Assembly: GCF_025515205.1 (NCBI RefSeq)
Contig: NZ_JAOPFX010000004.1
Span: 124,001 to 188,000, forward strand
Length of the DNA stretch: 64,000 bases
Origin: Microbacterium fluvii
GTDB taxonomy: Bacteria > Actinomycetota > Actinomycetes > Actinomycetales > Microbacteriaceae
Direction of reading: 5' to 3'
Both the position numbers and the translations under genes were made by a program. Below, piece by piece: positions 1 through 9,848 of this stretch. How positions within the stretch are numbered: position 1 is the stretch's first letter; the number at the start of each line of letters is the position of its first letter. The notes beneath the pieces are model-generated. The model saw only the letters and a list, made by a program, of their open reading frames with translations. It had not been told where the DNA came from and searched no databases.

Positions 1-1024
1 CCTCGCGGCCATCGCGATGATCTACGGGGCGCTGGGCACGGTCAACATGGCCCAGATCGCCCAGCGCATGGTCGAGCTGCCGCAGGACGTGCAGCTCGTG
101 CTGCACCTCATGCTGCTGCTGGCCTTCGCCATCAAGGCGGCGGTGTTCCCGCTGTCGTTCTGGCTGCCCGACTCGTACCCCACCGCGCCGGCTCCGGTCA
201 CGGCGGTGTTCGCGGGCCTGCTCACCAAGGTGGGCGTCTACGCGATGATCCGCACCGAGACGCAGCTGTTCAACGACAGCGACGTCAACACGCTGCTGCT
301 GATCGTGGCGCTGGCGACCATGATCGTCGGCGTCCTCGGCGCCGTCGCGCAGGCGGAGCTCAAACGCATCCTGTCGTTCACCCTCGTCAGCCACGTCGGC
401 TACATGGTGTTCGGCCTCGCGATCGCCACCGAGGAGGCGATCGGGGCGACGATCTACTACATGGTCCACCACATCGTGGTGCAGACGACCCTGTTCCTGG
501 CGGTGGGACTGATCGAGCGCCGCGCGGGGTCGACCTCGATCCTTCGGGTCAAGGGACTCATGCGGGCGGCGCCGGTGATCGCGGTGCTGTACTTCATCCC
601 GGCCGTGAACCTCGGCGGCCTCCCGCCCTTCTCGGGCTTCATCGGCAAGTTCGCGCTGTTCGATGCGGCCGCCAGCGACGGGTCGCCCCTCATGATCGTG
701 CTGATCGTCGCCGGCATCGTGACGAGCCTGCTCACCCTCTATGCGCTCATGCGGGCCTGGAACCTCTCGTTCTGGCGAGAGGAAGACGACTCGGCCGAGA
801 CCGAGGCGCGCATCTCGTACCTGGGCGCAGCCCCCGCCGCCGGCGACGAGTCGGAGCGCCGCGTGATCCCCCGCATCATGACCTCCGCGACGGCGGGCAT
901 GGTGGCGGTCACGGTCGCCCTCACCGTGTTCGCCGGTCCGCTGTACGACGTGTGCGAGCGCATCGGCAGCGCGCTGCTGCAGCCGGTGACCCTCGTGCAG
1001 CTCGAGCAGGAGGCGGCAGAGTGA
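1..1024 (+). CDS. mrpD: Na+/H+ antiporter subunit D (MrpD/MnhD), 5' part outside window
   Basis: This is the C-terminal part of an Mrp antiporter subunit D, a membrane protein homologous to NuoM/NuoN of respiratory complex I that takes part in proton-coupled sodium export. The frame is open at the left edge, so the gene begins before the window. The visible part has many hydrophobic helices, the loop FWLPDSYPTAPAPVTA and the stretch LKRILSFTLVSHVGYM, with its conserved lysine and histidine, both typical of the family. The stop codon overlaps the next gene's GTG (GTGA), and mrpE, mrpF and mrpG follow, which fixes the assignment. Confidence 0.93.
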   Translation, partial: LAAIAMIYGALGTVNMAQIAQRMVELPQDVQLVLHLMLLLAFAIKAAVFPLSFWLPDSYPTAPAPVTAVFAGLLTKVGVYAMIRTETQLFNDSDVNTLLLIVALATMIVGVLGAVAQAELKRILSFTLVSHVGYMVFGLAIATEEAIGATIYYMVHHIVVQTTLFLAVGLIERRAGSTSILRVKGLMRAAPVIAVLYFIPAVNLGGLPPFSGFIGKFALFDAAASDGSPLMIVLIVAGIVTSLLTLYALMRAWNLSFWREEDDSAETEARISYLGAAPAAGDESERRVIPRIMTSATAGMVAVTVALTVFAGPLYDVCERIGSALLQPVTLVQLEQEAAE

Positions 1025-1593
1025 GCCCCGACTTCCGCCACACCCCACGCAGCCTCGCCGCCCAGGCGTGGCGGCAGCTGCCGTTCTTCGTGTGGCTCGT
1101 CGCGCTGTGGATGCTGCTGTGGGGGCAGTTCACGTGGCTCGCGGTGCTCAGCGGCATCGTCGTGGCGGTGTTCGTCACCCGCATCTTCCGCCTGCCACCG
1201 GTGGAGCTGTCGGGGCGGGTGAACCTGTGGCACGGGCTGGTGTTCGTGCTCTCGTTCCTCGTCGCCCTCGTGCACGGCTCGGTGCTCGTGGCCTGGCAGG
1301 TGCTCGACTGGCGGCGTCAGCCGGGCACCGCGATCATCGCGGTGCCGCTGGTGACCGACGACGACCTGATCATGACGCACGTCGCGGTCACCGCTTCCCT
1401 CATCCCCGGCTCGCTCATCGTCGACACCGATCGCGACCGCCGCGTGCTGTACCTGCACGTCATCGGCGTGCACGGCGCCGACGACGTCGAGAAGCAGCGG
1501 CGCAGCGTGCAGGACTGGGAGCGGCGCATCGTCAAGGCCGTGGGCTCTCGGGCGCAGCTGGCCCAGTTCGCACAGGCGGGAGGACCCGGATGA
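1021..1593 (+). CDS. mrpE: Na+/H+ antiporter subunit E (MrpE/MnhE)
   Basis: A 190-residue protein matching the MrpE family, a small membrane subunit of the multi-subunit Mrp antiporter. Two or three hydrophobic segments lie in the first 100 residues. They are followed by the family's cytoplasmic domain with TASLIPGSLIVDTD and the VLYLHVIGV strand. I chose the GTG at 1021 because it overlaps the mrpD stop by 4 bases and begins just before the conserved region; an in-frame start further upstream would lie inside mrpD. It is co-transcribed with mrpD, F and G. Confidence 0.92.
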   Translation: MSPDFRHTPRSLAAQAWRQLPFFVWLVALWMLLWGQFTWLAVLSGIVVAVFVTRIFRLPPVELSGRVNLWHGLVFVLSFLVALVHGSVLVAWQVLDWRRQPGTAIIAVPLVTDDDLIMTHVAVTASLIPGSLIVDTDRDRRVLYLHVIGVHGADDVEKQRRSVQDWERRIVKAVGSRAQLAQFAQAGGPG

Positions 1594-1856
1594 GCTGGCT
1601 GATCGCTGCCGTCGTCGTGCTGTTCGGTGCGGCGGCCCTGCTCACGATCTTCAAGATCGTGGTGGGCCCCTCGATCCTCGACCGGGCCGTGGCCTCCGAT
1701 GTGCTGCTGACCCTCGTCATGTGCGCGCTGGGTGCCGAGATGGCGATCAACCACCACACCCGCACCCTCCCGGTGCTGCTGATCATCGCCGCCGTCGGCG
1801 TCTTCGGCTCGATCTCGATCGCCCGGTTCGTGGCCAGGAGGGACAACGAACGATGA
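1590..1856 (+). CDS. mrpF: Na+/H+ antiporter subunit F (MrpF/MnhF)
   Basis: An 88-residue membrane protein with three hydrophobic helices. The conserved GPSILDRAVASDV segment near residues 25-40 identifies MrpF. The ATG overlaps the mrpE stop (ATGA). The family is an essential small subunit of the Mrp complex, and the length is normal. The next gene again overlaps by 4 bases, so translation is very likely coupled across the operon. Confidence 0.93.
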   Translation: MSWLIAAVVVLFGAAALLTIFKIVVGPSILDRAVASDVLLTLVMCALGAEMAINHHTRTLPVLLIIAAVGVFGSISIARFVARRDNER

Positions 1857-2215
1857 ACGTCGACACCCTCATGGATCTCGCGGCCGGCGTGCTGCTCGTC
1901 ATCGGCGCCGCCCTCTGCCTCATCGCCGCGATCGGCCTGCTGCGCTTCCGCGACGTTCCCACCCGCCTGCACGCGGCGACCAAGCCCCAGGTGCTCGGGC
2001 TCGTGCTCATCTGCCTCGCGATCGCGCTGGCGCTGCGCTCGTGGCAGGTCGTCGCCTTCCTGCTGCCGGTCGTGCTCATCCAGTTCGCCACGGCCCCGCT
2101 GTCGGCGCACATGGTGGGCAGGCAGGCCTACCGCAACGGCACGATCGAGCAGAGCTCGCTCGTCGTCGACGAACTCGCCGAGTCGCGGCGCACGCCGCCC
2201 GCATCGGGCGGCTGA
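1853..2215 (+). CDS. mrpG: Na+/H+ antiporter subunit G (MrpG/MnhG)
   Basis: A 120-residue protein of the MrpG family, with three membrane helices and the hallmark GLLRFRDVPTRLHAATKPQ near residues 29-47. It is the last gene of the mrp operon. The ATG overlaps the mrpF stop. Only 10 bases separate its stop from the stop of the convergent acylase gene, so no separate terminator is visible between them. Confidence 0.93.
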   Translation: MNVDTLMDLAAGVLLVIGAALCLIAAIGLLRFRDVPTRLHAATKPQVLGLVLICLAIALALRSWQVVAFLLPVVLIQFATAPLSAHMVGRQAYRNGTIEQSSLVVDELAESRRTPPASGG

Positions 2216-2225
2216 CAGCGGCCGG

Positions 2226-4841
2226 TCAGCTCGCCGGGGCGAGCACGAGCGTGTCGACGGTGGCCGCGTCGACCGCCTCCGGCGAGAACGCCCAGCCGGT
2301 GGCCTGGCCCTGCTGCCAGGTCTCGGTCTGATCGATGTAGTGCTGGCTGAAAGCGTGACCGCTGGCCCCCGTCAGATGGTTCCAGCGCGACGCGTCGAAG
2401 TCCGACAGATCGACGATCATGCGCATCGAGGGCACCGTGACGGTCTCGAAGCCCTCGCCCATCGTCCATCCGGTCGCGTTCGCGATCGACGAGCCGCCGC
2501 CCACGGCATACGGACCGCGGTTGAACAGCCACTCGATCGGCGCGATGCCCGACTCCCCGAAGGTGCCGTGCGTGAGGGTCAGTGCGTGCAGCGACCCCCA
2601 GTTCCACTCTGACGTGCTCTCGCCCTGCAGGTCGGCCAGCCGCTCGTAGGCGCCCTCGGCGCTGGCCTTCAGCATCCCGTCCATGTCGGCGATGTCGAGC
2701 CCCTCATTGACCCACCACGGCGACTCGGGATGCTGCAGCAGCTCGTCGACGACGAGGAACAGGCGCCCCTGACCGGAGGTGGGTGCGGCGGCGTCGCGGC
2801 CGCGCACGAAGAGGTTCTGCACGAGCTCGTCCCACAGCACATTGGCGTAGGCGGCCGCGGCGGAGTCGGCGTCGTTCTGCGCATCCCACGACTCGAGCAG
2901 GTCGAGGGCCGCGTCGGTGGCCGCGTCGCCGGTCTCGAGGTCTGCGTAGGCGACGGTCAGGCGCTTGCCCATCCAGAACTCGTTGTCGCCCTGGATCTCG
3001 AGCATGTCGTCGGCGGTGAGCTTGCCCGCGGCGGCCTTGCGCTCGATGAGGTCGACGATGCGCGCGGCGCGCCAGCCGTAGTCCCAGTCGTTCGTGAGGA
3101 AGTAGTCGTAGTCCTCGCCGACGATCGCGTTGTTCGCGGTGACGATGTACCCGGAGTCGGGGTTGTACGACACCGGCAGGTCGTCGAACGGGATCCAGCC
3201 CGTCCAGTCGTACGACGAGTCCCAGCCCGGCTGCGGGAGCGACCCGTCGCCGGCGCCGCGGATCGGCAGGCGCCCCGGGGTCTGGTAGCCGATGTTGCCC
3301 TGCACGTCGGCGTAGATGAGGTTCTGCGCGGGCACGTCGAAGAGGGCCGCCGCCGTGCGGAAGTCGGTGAAGTCGCTCGCCGTGTTCAAGGCGAAGATCG
3401 CCTCGGCGGTCGTGCCCGGCTGCAGCGCCGTCCACTGCAGGCTCGCGGCATAGTCGCCGGTCGGTGCGTCGGCGGGGTCCGTCGGCAGGCCGTCGGTGCC
3501 CGTGACGGGGTCTGCCGCGATCGCGGTGAAGTCGTCGGTCAGGCCGGAGATGATCGGCCCGTGCACCGTGGAGCGGATCTCGAGCTCGACGTCGTCGGCG
3601 CCGGCGACCTTCAGGGTCTCGGTGCGCACGTCGAGGTCGACCAGCTCGCCGTCGCGCCAGTACTGGTCGCCCTCGACCTTCTCGAGGTAGAGATCGGTCA
3701 CGTCGGTGGTGAGGTTGGTGAAGCCCCAGGCGACCTGCGAGTTGTGGCCGATGACGATGCCCGGCATGCCGGAGAAGCTGAAGCCTGCGACATCGAACGG
3801 GCACGCGGCCGACACCGTCGAGCACTTCAGCTGCGCCTGGTACCACACGCTCGGCAGCGCCGCCCCCAGGTGCGGGTCGTTCGACAGCAGCGGCATGCCG
3901 CTCTCGGTGAGCTCGCCCGAGACCACCCATGAGTTCGATCCGATGCCCTCGCCGGTGTCGCCGACGAGGGCGCTGACCGCCTCGACGACGCTGCCCACCT
4001 CGGACCACTCGACGGATGCCGTCTGCACCGTCGCGTCGTCGGTGCCGGTGGTGGCGGCATCCGCCGGGATGGCGTCTGCCGCCGTGATGGTGGGGACGAT
4101 CACGGGGTTCTGGTCGAACGGATAACCCGGGAAGAGCTCGGCGACCTGCTCGGGGGTGTAGGTCTGGGCGGCGAGGGCGCGCGCCGTCTCGTCTTCGATG
4201 TTGGTGCGGAGGTCCCATGCCATCGCCTTGAGCCACGCGACCGAGTCGGCGGGGGTCCACGGCTCGATCTCGTAGTCGGCGTTCTGCAGCCCGAGCACGG
4301 CGTACTCGAACGACACGTCGGCGCCGTCGTGCTCGGCGAGGTAGGCGTTCACGCCCTCGGCATAGGCGTCGTAGTAACCGCGCGTGGTCTCGTCGAGGGC
4401 CGCGACCTCCTGCTCGGCGATCTCGTTCCAGCCGAGGGTCCGCAGGAACGCGTCGGTGCCCACCTGCGACTGCCCGAACAGCTCGCTGACGCGGCCGCTG
4501 GTGACGTGCCGGCGGAAGTCCATCTCCCAGAAGCGGTCCTGCGCGTGCACGTAGCCCTGCGCGAAGAAGAGGTCGTGCGTGGAGTCGGCGGTGATCGTCG
4601 GGATGCCGAGGTCATCGCGCTGCACCGTGACCTGGGCCTCGAGCCCAGGGGTCTGGATGGTGCCGCTGGTCTGCGGGAACGATCGGGCGATCGTGAAGCC
4701 GACGGTGGCGGCGCCGATCACGGCGATGACGATGATGCCGGCCAGGATGCTGAACGCGCTGATGCCGATGATGCGACCGATGGAGCGCTTGCGCTTCGGC
4801 TCCGGGGCGTCGGTGAGGGGACCGGTCACGGGCTGGGTCAT
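2226..4841 (-). CDS. Penicillin acylase family protein (Ntn hydrolase, peptidase S45)
   Basis: An 871-residue precursor of the penicillin amidase / acyl-homoserine-lactone acylase family, which cleaves amide bonds after self-processing into two chains. An N-terminal membrane anchor lies at about residues 22-50 after a basic stretch. The alpha chain has DDLGIPTITADSTHDLFFAQG and AQDRFWEMDF. The nucleophile is predicted to be Ser302, in the GIG-SNSWVVSG cleavage site, which would begin the beta chain. HLGAALPSVWYQ and the later VTANNAI segment are also family features. The natural substrate cannot be told from sequence; penicillin activity should not be assumed. It is monocistronic and convergent with mrpG. 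Confidence 0.9.
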   Translation of the reverse strand: MTQPVTGPLTDAPEPKRKRSIGRIIGISAFSILAGIIVIAVIGAATVGFTIARSFPQTSGTIQTPGLEAQVTVQRDDLGIPTITADSTHDLFFAQGYVHAQDRFWEMDFRRHVTSGRVSELFGQSQVGTDAFLRTLGWNEIAEQEVAALDETTRGYYDAYAEGVNAYLAEHDGADVSFEYAVLGLQNADYEIEPWTPADSVAWLKAMAWDLRTNIEDETARALAAQTYTPEQVAELFPGYPFDQNPVIVPTITAADAIPADAATTGTDDATVQTASVEWSEVGSVVEAVSALVGDTGEGIGSNSWVVSGELTESGMPLLSNDPHLGAALPSVWYQAQLKCSTVSAACPFDVAGFSFSGMPGIVIGHNSQVAWGFTNLTTDVTDLYLEKVEGDQYWRDGELVDLDVRTETLKVAGADDVELEIRSTVHGPIISGLTDDFTAIAADPVTGTDGLPTDPADAPTGDYAASLQWTALQPGTTAEAIFALNTASDFTDFRTAAALFDVPAQNLIYADVQGNIGYQTPGRLPIRGAGDGSLPQPGWDSSYDWTGWIPFDDLPVSYNPDSGYIVTANNAIVGEDYDYFLTNDWDYGWRAARIVDLIERKAAAGKLTADDMLEIQGDNEFWMGKRLTVAYADLETGDAATDAALDLLESWDAQNDADSAAAAYANVLWDELVQNLFVRGRDAAAPTSGQGRLFLVVDELLQHPESPWWVNEGLDIADMDGMLKASAEGAYERLADLQGESTSEWNWGSLHALTLTHGTFGESGIAPIEWLFNRGPYAVGGGSSIANATGWTMGEGFETVTVPSMRMIVDLSDFDASRWNHLTGASGHAFSQHYIDQTETWQQGQATGWAFSPEAVDAATVDTLVLAPAS

Positions 4842-4904
4842 GGGCCTCTTCCTCGAGGTGAGGCGCCGTCGGGTCGGCGCCTCAGGAATCGTACCCGCTC
4901 TCTT

Positions 4905-4970
4905 CCCGCAACTTGGCAGCTATCGGCGTTCCGGAGGGGGTTCGGGCGGCGAAAGGTGCCAAGTCGCGGG
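4905..4970. repeat. Palindromic intergenic repeat, family A copy 1
   Basis: A 66-bp unit with arms CCCGCAACTTGGCA and TGCCAAGTCGCGGG (one mismatch) around a loop of about 38 bases. Two other copies lie at 8277-8344 and 34819-34885. It sits downstream of the yhgE-like gene and upstream of the acylase gene. Confidence 0.85.
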
Positions 4971-4979
4971 GATGGGCGG

Positions 4980-6923
4980 CTACCCGATCAGGCTCGGCTG
5001 CAGATCGCGCAGCGTGCGGCGATGCGTCATGCGGGTCACGCCGATCGCCGCGACGACCAGGGCGCCCAGCATCCACGTGAGGAGCACCGCGACGTCGCCG
5101 CCGACACGCACGACGTCGCCGCCGTACATCAGCTGGCGCATCGCATCGACGACGAAGCCCATCGGCAGCACGTGGTGCAGGGCCGCCAGCGGCGCCGGCA
5201 GCGTCTGCCACGGGAACGTGCCGCCCGCCGTCACGAGCTGCGCGACCATGAGCACGAGGCCGAGGAACTGCCCGACCGAGCCGAGCCAGACGTTGAGGGC
5301 CAGGATGATCGCGGCGAACGTGAACGACGCGAGCACCATGATGCCGAGGGTGCCGAGCGGGTTGGCGAAGCCGAAGCCGAGCGCGAGGGCCAGCACGCCG
5401 AAGAGGGCCACCATGCCGACGCCGCCGAGGAGGGCAGGTGTCAGCCAGCCGGCGACCGTGATGCGGATCGGGGAGTGCAGCGCCGTCACGGCCCTGCGCG
5501 AGATGGGCTTGACGATGAGGAACAGCGCGTAGATGCCGATCCAGCCGGCGAGGGCCGCGAAGAAGGGCGCGAGACCGGCGCCGTAGTCCGCGGCCGAGGC
5601 GACCTTGTCGCTCGAGACGGCGACGGGGTCGGCGATGGTCGCTGCCTGCTCGTCGCGCAGCTTCTGGGTCGACGAGGGGATCTGGGCGACGCCCTCGTCG
5701 AGGCCGTCGCGCAGCTGAGCGGCCCCGTCGTCGAGGGTGGCGAGGCCGTCGGCGAGGGATGCGGCGCCCTCGTGCACTTGCGCGGCGCCGGTGGCGGCGG
5801 CATCCGCCCCGTCGGCGAGCGTCGCGGCGCCGTCGTCGAGGCGGGCCGTGGCGTCGGCGACCTGGGACGCGCCCGACGAGACCTGGGTCGCTCCCGACGA
5901 CACTTGGGCGGCGCCGTCGGCGAGCTGGTCGACCTTGTCGACGGCCGACTGCACGCGGGTGTTGCCGTCGGCGATCGCGTCGCCGAGCGGATCGAGCCGC
6001 GCGAGCACGTCGTCGATCTGCGTCTGGTCGAGGCCTTCGGCGGCGAGGGCGTCGGCGATGTCGCTGCGCACGTCGGGCAGAGCATCGGCGGCCTCCTGCA
6101 CGGCGGCGCCGGCGCGATCGGCGTAGCCGGCGAGCGTCGCGGTGCCGTCGGCGACCTGTGCGGCGCCGTCGGCGACCTGTGCGGCGCCGTCGGCGACCCG
6201 CGTCGCCCCCGACGCGGTCTGCGCGGCGCCGTCGGCGAGGGTCGCCGCGCCGTCTGCCAGCTGCTGCGTGCCGTCTGCGAGCTCTGCCGCGCCGTCGTCG
6301 AGCTTCGAGGCACCGTCGGAGGCCTCGGCCGCGCCGTCTGCCAGCCGGGATGCCCCGTCGGCCGCCGTCACGAGCTGTGTGCGGATCTCGGCTAGCCCGT
6401 CGAGCAGCCGCGAAGCCGCCTCGCGGTTCACGAGCTCGGCGACCGACCGGCGGATCTTCTCCACCGCCTGCGTGCCGATGGTCGAAGCGAGGTAGTTGTT
6501 GGCGTCGTTGGTCTCGAGCTCGATCGTGGCCTGCCGGGGCCCGTCGCCCGAGACGCTGGTCAGCGCCGCGGAGAAGTCGGCAGGCAGGGTCACCGTGAAG
6601 TCCACGTCGCCGTCGTGCAGGGCCTGGGCCGCCTCGTCGGCGGTGAGCACCCGCCAGTCGAAGGCCTGCCCGTCGATGAGCTCGTCGACGACGTCGGAGC
6701 CGTAGTCGGCGGCATCCTGATCGGCGGATGCCGGCACCCCCTCGTCTTCGTTCACGAGGGCGACCGGGATCTCGGCGAAGTTCGCGTAGGGGTCCTGGTT
6801 GGCCCACAGGTAGAGCCCGCCGTAGAGCACGGGCACGAGCATGAGGGCGATGAGGGCGACGACCGCCATGCGGGTGGAGGTGAGGCGGCGCAGCTCGGCG
6901 GCGATCATGGCGGGGATCTTCAT
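4980..6923 (-). CDS. YhgE/Pip family membrane protein
   Basis: A 647-residue protein of the YhgE/Pip family (named after Lactococcus phage infection protein), related to ABC-2 type permeases. One membrane helix lies at about residues 15-37. An extracytoplasmic region follows, containing a long run of seven-residue repeats of the type LADGAAQ (about residues 200-400), and five or six helices lie in the last 200 residues. Two identical 21-bp tandem units at 6144-6185 encode two of the heptads. The ATG overlaps the stop of the upstream degenerate ATPase gene, and a TetR regulator heads the operon. The function of most family members is unknown; export or lipid/protein translocation at the membrane is inferred. 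Confidence 0.88.
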   Translation of the reverse strand: MKIPAMIAAELRRLTSTRMAVVALIALMLVPVLYGGLYLWANQDPYANFAEIPVALVNEDEGVPASADQDAADYGSDVVDELIDGQAFDWRVLTADEAAQALHDGDVDFTVTLPADFSAALTSVSGDGPRQATIELETNDANNYLASTIGTQAVEKIRRSVAELVNREAASRLLDGLAEIRTQLVTAADGASRLADGAAEASDGASKLDDGAAELADGTQQLADGAATLADGAAQTASGATRVADGAAQVADGAAQVADGTATLAGYADRAGAAVQEAADALPDVRSDIADALAAEGLDQTQIDDVLARLDPLGDAIADGNTRVQSAVDKVDQLADGAAQVSSGATQVSSGASQVADATARLDDGAATLADGADAAATGAAQVHEGAASLADGLATLDDGAAQLRDGLDEGVAQIPSSTQKLRDEQAATIADPVAVSSDKVASAADYGAGLAPFFAALAGWIGIYALFLIVKPISRRAVTALHSPIRITVAGWLTPALLGGVGMVALFGVLALALGFGFANPLGTLGIMVLASFTFAAIILALNVWLGSVGQFLGLVLMVAQLVTAGGTFPWQTLPAPLAALHHVLPMGFVVDAMRQLMYGGDVVRVGGDVAVLLTWMLGALVVAAIGVTRMTHRRTLRDLQPSLIG

Positions 6924-7612
6924 CGCGAGGCCTCCTCAGCGGCGCGCAGCACCGGATGCCGGAGGCCGCGCACGCGCACGCCGCTGGCGCGGAGGCGCCG
7001 GGTCGTGCGCGCTGACACCGGCGGGGTCGCCGCGAGCGCGGTGGCGGCGGCGGAGCCGGCGATCACGAGCACGGCGAAGCCGCGGCCGGCGAACTCTTCG
7101 GCCAGCGCCCACCACTCGTGCGGATCGCCGCCGTGCCGGTCGGGCGAGACGAGCACGACGCCCTCGACCCCTGGACGCAGCACCGCGAGCTCGAGGAGCA
7201 CCCGCAGGCGCTGTGCGGGGGCGACATCGGCGATGGGGGTGCGGGCGAGGGGCCGCATCCCCTGCTCGTCGAGCCAGCGGCGGGCGGTGAGCGGATCGGC
7301 GAGGCGACCGGCGAACATGAGCTCTTCGCCGACGACGCCCGCCAGCGCCACGTTCGGGGCGGGGTCGGAGACATCGGGGGCGTCGACCAGCGCGACCCGG
7401 CGGCGCAGCGCCCTCGGGTCTTCGGCGCGGTCGATCGTGACCGTGCCGCGGTCGGCTCTCATGCGCCCGGAGGCGATGAGACCGAGCACGGTGGGGCGCT
7501 GCTCGGTCTCGGCGACGGCGAGGGTCGCGCGGCCCGAGGTGAAGGCGACGGTGGTGGACGGCAGGGCGACGTCGCGGCGGCCCTTGGCGACGGCGGTGAG
7601 TGCGATGTGCAT
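6920..7612 (-). CDS. Degenerate ABC ATPase-like protein partnered with YhgE
   Basis: A 230-residue protein laid out like an ABC transporter ATPase but lacking its catalytic motifs. After a strand, the place of Walker A (about residues 34-42) holds AVAETEQRPT instead of GxxGxGKST. The usual following pattern LGLIASGRM..DRGTVTID is kept. A Walker-B-like strand VEGVVLVSPD has no DE pair, and no LSGGQ signature is visible. The ATG overlaps the tetR stop by one base (TGATG) and the stop overlaps the yhgE ATG by 4 bases, so the frame is intact and tightly coupled. It probably forms a non-hydrolysing partner of the YhgE protein; this is inference. Confidence 0.65.
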   Translation of the reverse strand: MHIALTAVAKGRRDVALPSTTVAFTSGRATLAVAETEQRPTVLGLIASGRMRADRGTVTIDRAEDPRALRRRVALVDAPDVSDPAPNVALAGVVGEELMFAGRLADPLTARRWLDEQGMRPLARTPIADVAPAQRLRVLLELAVLRPGVEGVVLVSPDRHGGDPHEWWALAEEFAGRGFAVLVIAGSAAATALAATPPVSARTTRRLRASGVRVRGLRHPVLRAAEEASR

Positions 7613-8235
7613 CAGTGCTCCTCGAGCAGCTCGGGCTGGGCGACCAGCAGCGCGTCGGCCTCGCGCCAGGAGAGGCCGGCGATCGACAGCACGGCCCGCA
7701 CGGCCAGGGCGCCGGCATCGGGCGAAGCGGCATCGAGCCGGGTGACCACAGTGCGGGCGGTCTCTTCGATCAGGCGCGCGAGGGTCGCGGCGGTGAGGTC
7801 TTGGCGCAGCGTGCCGGCGGCCTGCCCCCCGGCGACGATCGCCTGCACGGTGCGGCGCAGCGGCGCGAGCGCCTCGGCGGTCTGTGCGACGTGCGCCTCG
7901 TCGAGGGCGATCGCCGCGGCGACCTGCACGTGGGCGGCCTCGCGCCACAGGCGTGCCGTGAGGCGGGCGAGCCCGACGCGGGCGTCGGCATCGTCGATCG
8001 AGGCGGCGACGGCGTTGAAGCGCACGGCGCCCGAGGCGACGAGCTCGCGGATCAGGGTGTCGCGGTCGTCGAAGTGCCCGTACAGGGCGCGACGCGAGAG
8101 CCCCGCGGCGCGGGCGATCGAGTCGATCGAGGCGTGCGGGTCGGAGGCGATGGTGGTGGCGGCGGCCGCGAGGATGCCGGCCCGGTTGGCCGCCGCATCC
8201 TTCCGCGGTCGACGCGCCGGCGCGGTCGTGGTCAC
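7612..8235 (-). CDS. TetR family transcriptional regulator
   Basis: A 207-residue TetR repressor. The helix-turn-helix at about residues 16-62 contains SIDSIARAAGLSRRALYGHFDDRDTLI; the rest is the helical ligand domain. It is the first gene of the tetR / ATPase-like / yhgE operon. The start is the GTG at 8235, placed 6 bases after a -10 box, so the mRNA is probably leaderless. A perfect palindrome over its own promoter (8251-8272) indicates autoregulation of the whole operon. The inducer is unknown. Confidence 0.92.
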   Translation of the reverse strand: MTTTAPARRPRKDAAANRAGILAAAATTIASDPHASIDSIARAAGLSRRALYGHFDDRDTLIRELVASGAVRFNAVAASIDDADARVGLARLTARLWREAAHVQVAAAIALDEAHVAQTAEALAPLRRTVQAIVAGGQAAGTLRQDLTAATLARLIEETARTVVTRLDAASPDAGALAVRAVLSIAGLSWREADALLVAQPELLEEH

Positions 8236-8241
8236 CCTCAG

Positions 8242-8272
8242 ATTCTACGATGTTGCACACCTTTGTGCAACA
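8242..8272 (-). promoter_or_regulatory. tetR promoter with palindromic operator
   Basis: Reading the minus strand, -35 TTGCAC (8270-8265), a 17-base spacer and -10 TAGAAT (8247-8242) form a near-consensus sigma-70 promoter. The operator TGTTGCACA / 4 bases / TGTGCAACA at 8251-8272 is a perfect inverted repeat covering the -35 and most of the spacer. Only 6 bases separate the -10 from the GTG start. Confidence 0.8.
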
Positions 8273-8276
8273 TAAA

Positions 8277-8344
8277 CCCCGCAAGTTGGCAGCTTCTGCC
8301 GCTCGACCCCGGCCGCAGGCGACCGTAGGTGCCAAGTTGCGGGG
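8277..8344. repeat. Palindromic intergenic repeat, family A copy 2
   Basis: A 68-bp unit: CCCCGCAAGTTGGCA at one end, TGCCAAGTTGCGGGG at the other. The inner part GGCGACCGTAGG is nearly identical to copy 3. It lies between the tetR promoter and the argG stop codon. Confidence 0.88.
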
Positions 8345-8361
8345 AGAGAAAGGGGGCGGGG

Positions 8362-9813
<1,452 letters not shown>

Positions 9814-9848
9814 CTATCGACGCGGATGCCGGCGCATCCGGCGCGTGG

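Noticed and set aside
4905..4970. Family A repeats as ordinary rho-independent terminators
   Set aside because: The loop is about 38 bases, no T-run follows, and the loop sequence is partly conserved between copies.
4329..6395. A 688-codon plus-strand open frame across the acylase and YhgE genes
   Set aside because: It spans the start of one recognised gene and much of another on the other strand and is low-complexity; it is a shadow frame.
6920..7612. Reading the ATPase-like gene as a frameshifted pseudogene
   Set aside because: The frame is complete, overlaps both neighbours by one and four bases in the normal operon manner, and keeps ordered secondary-structure patterns.
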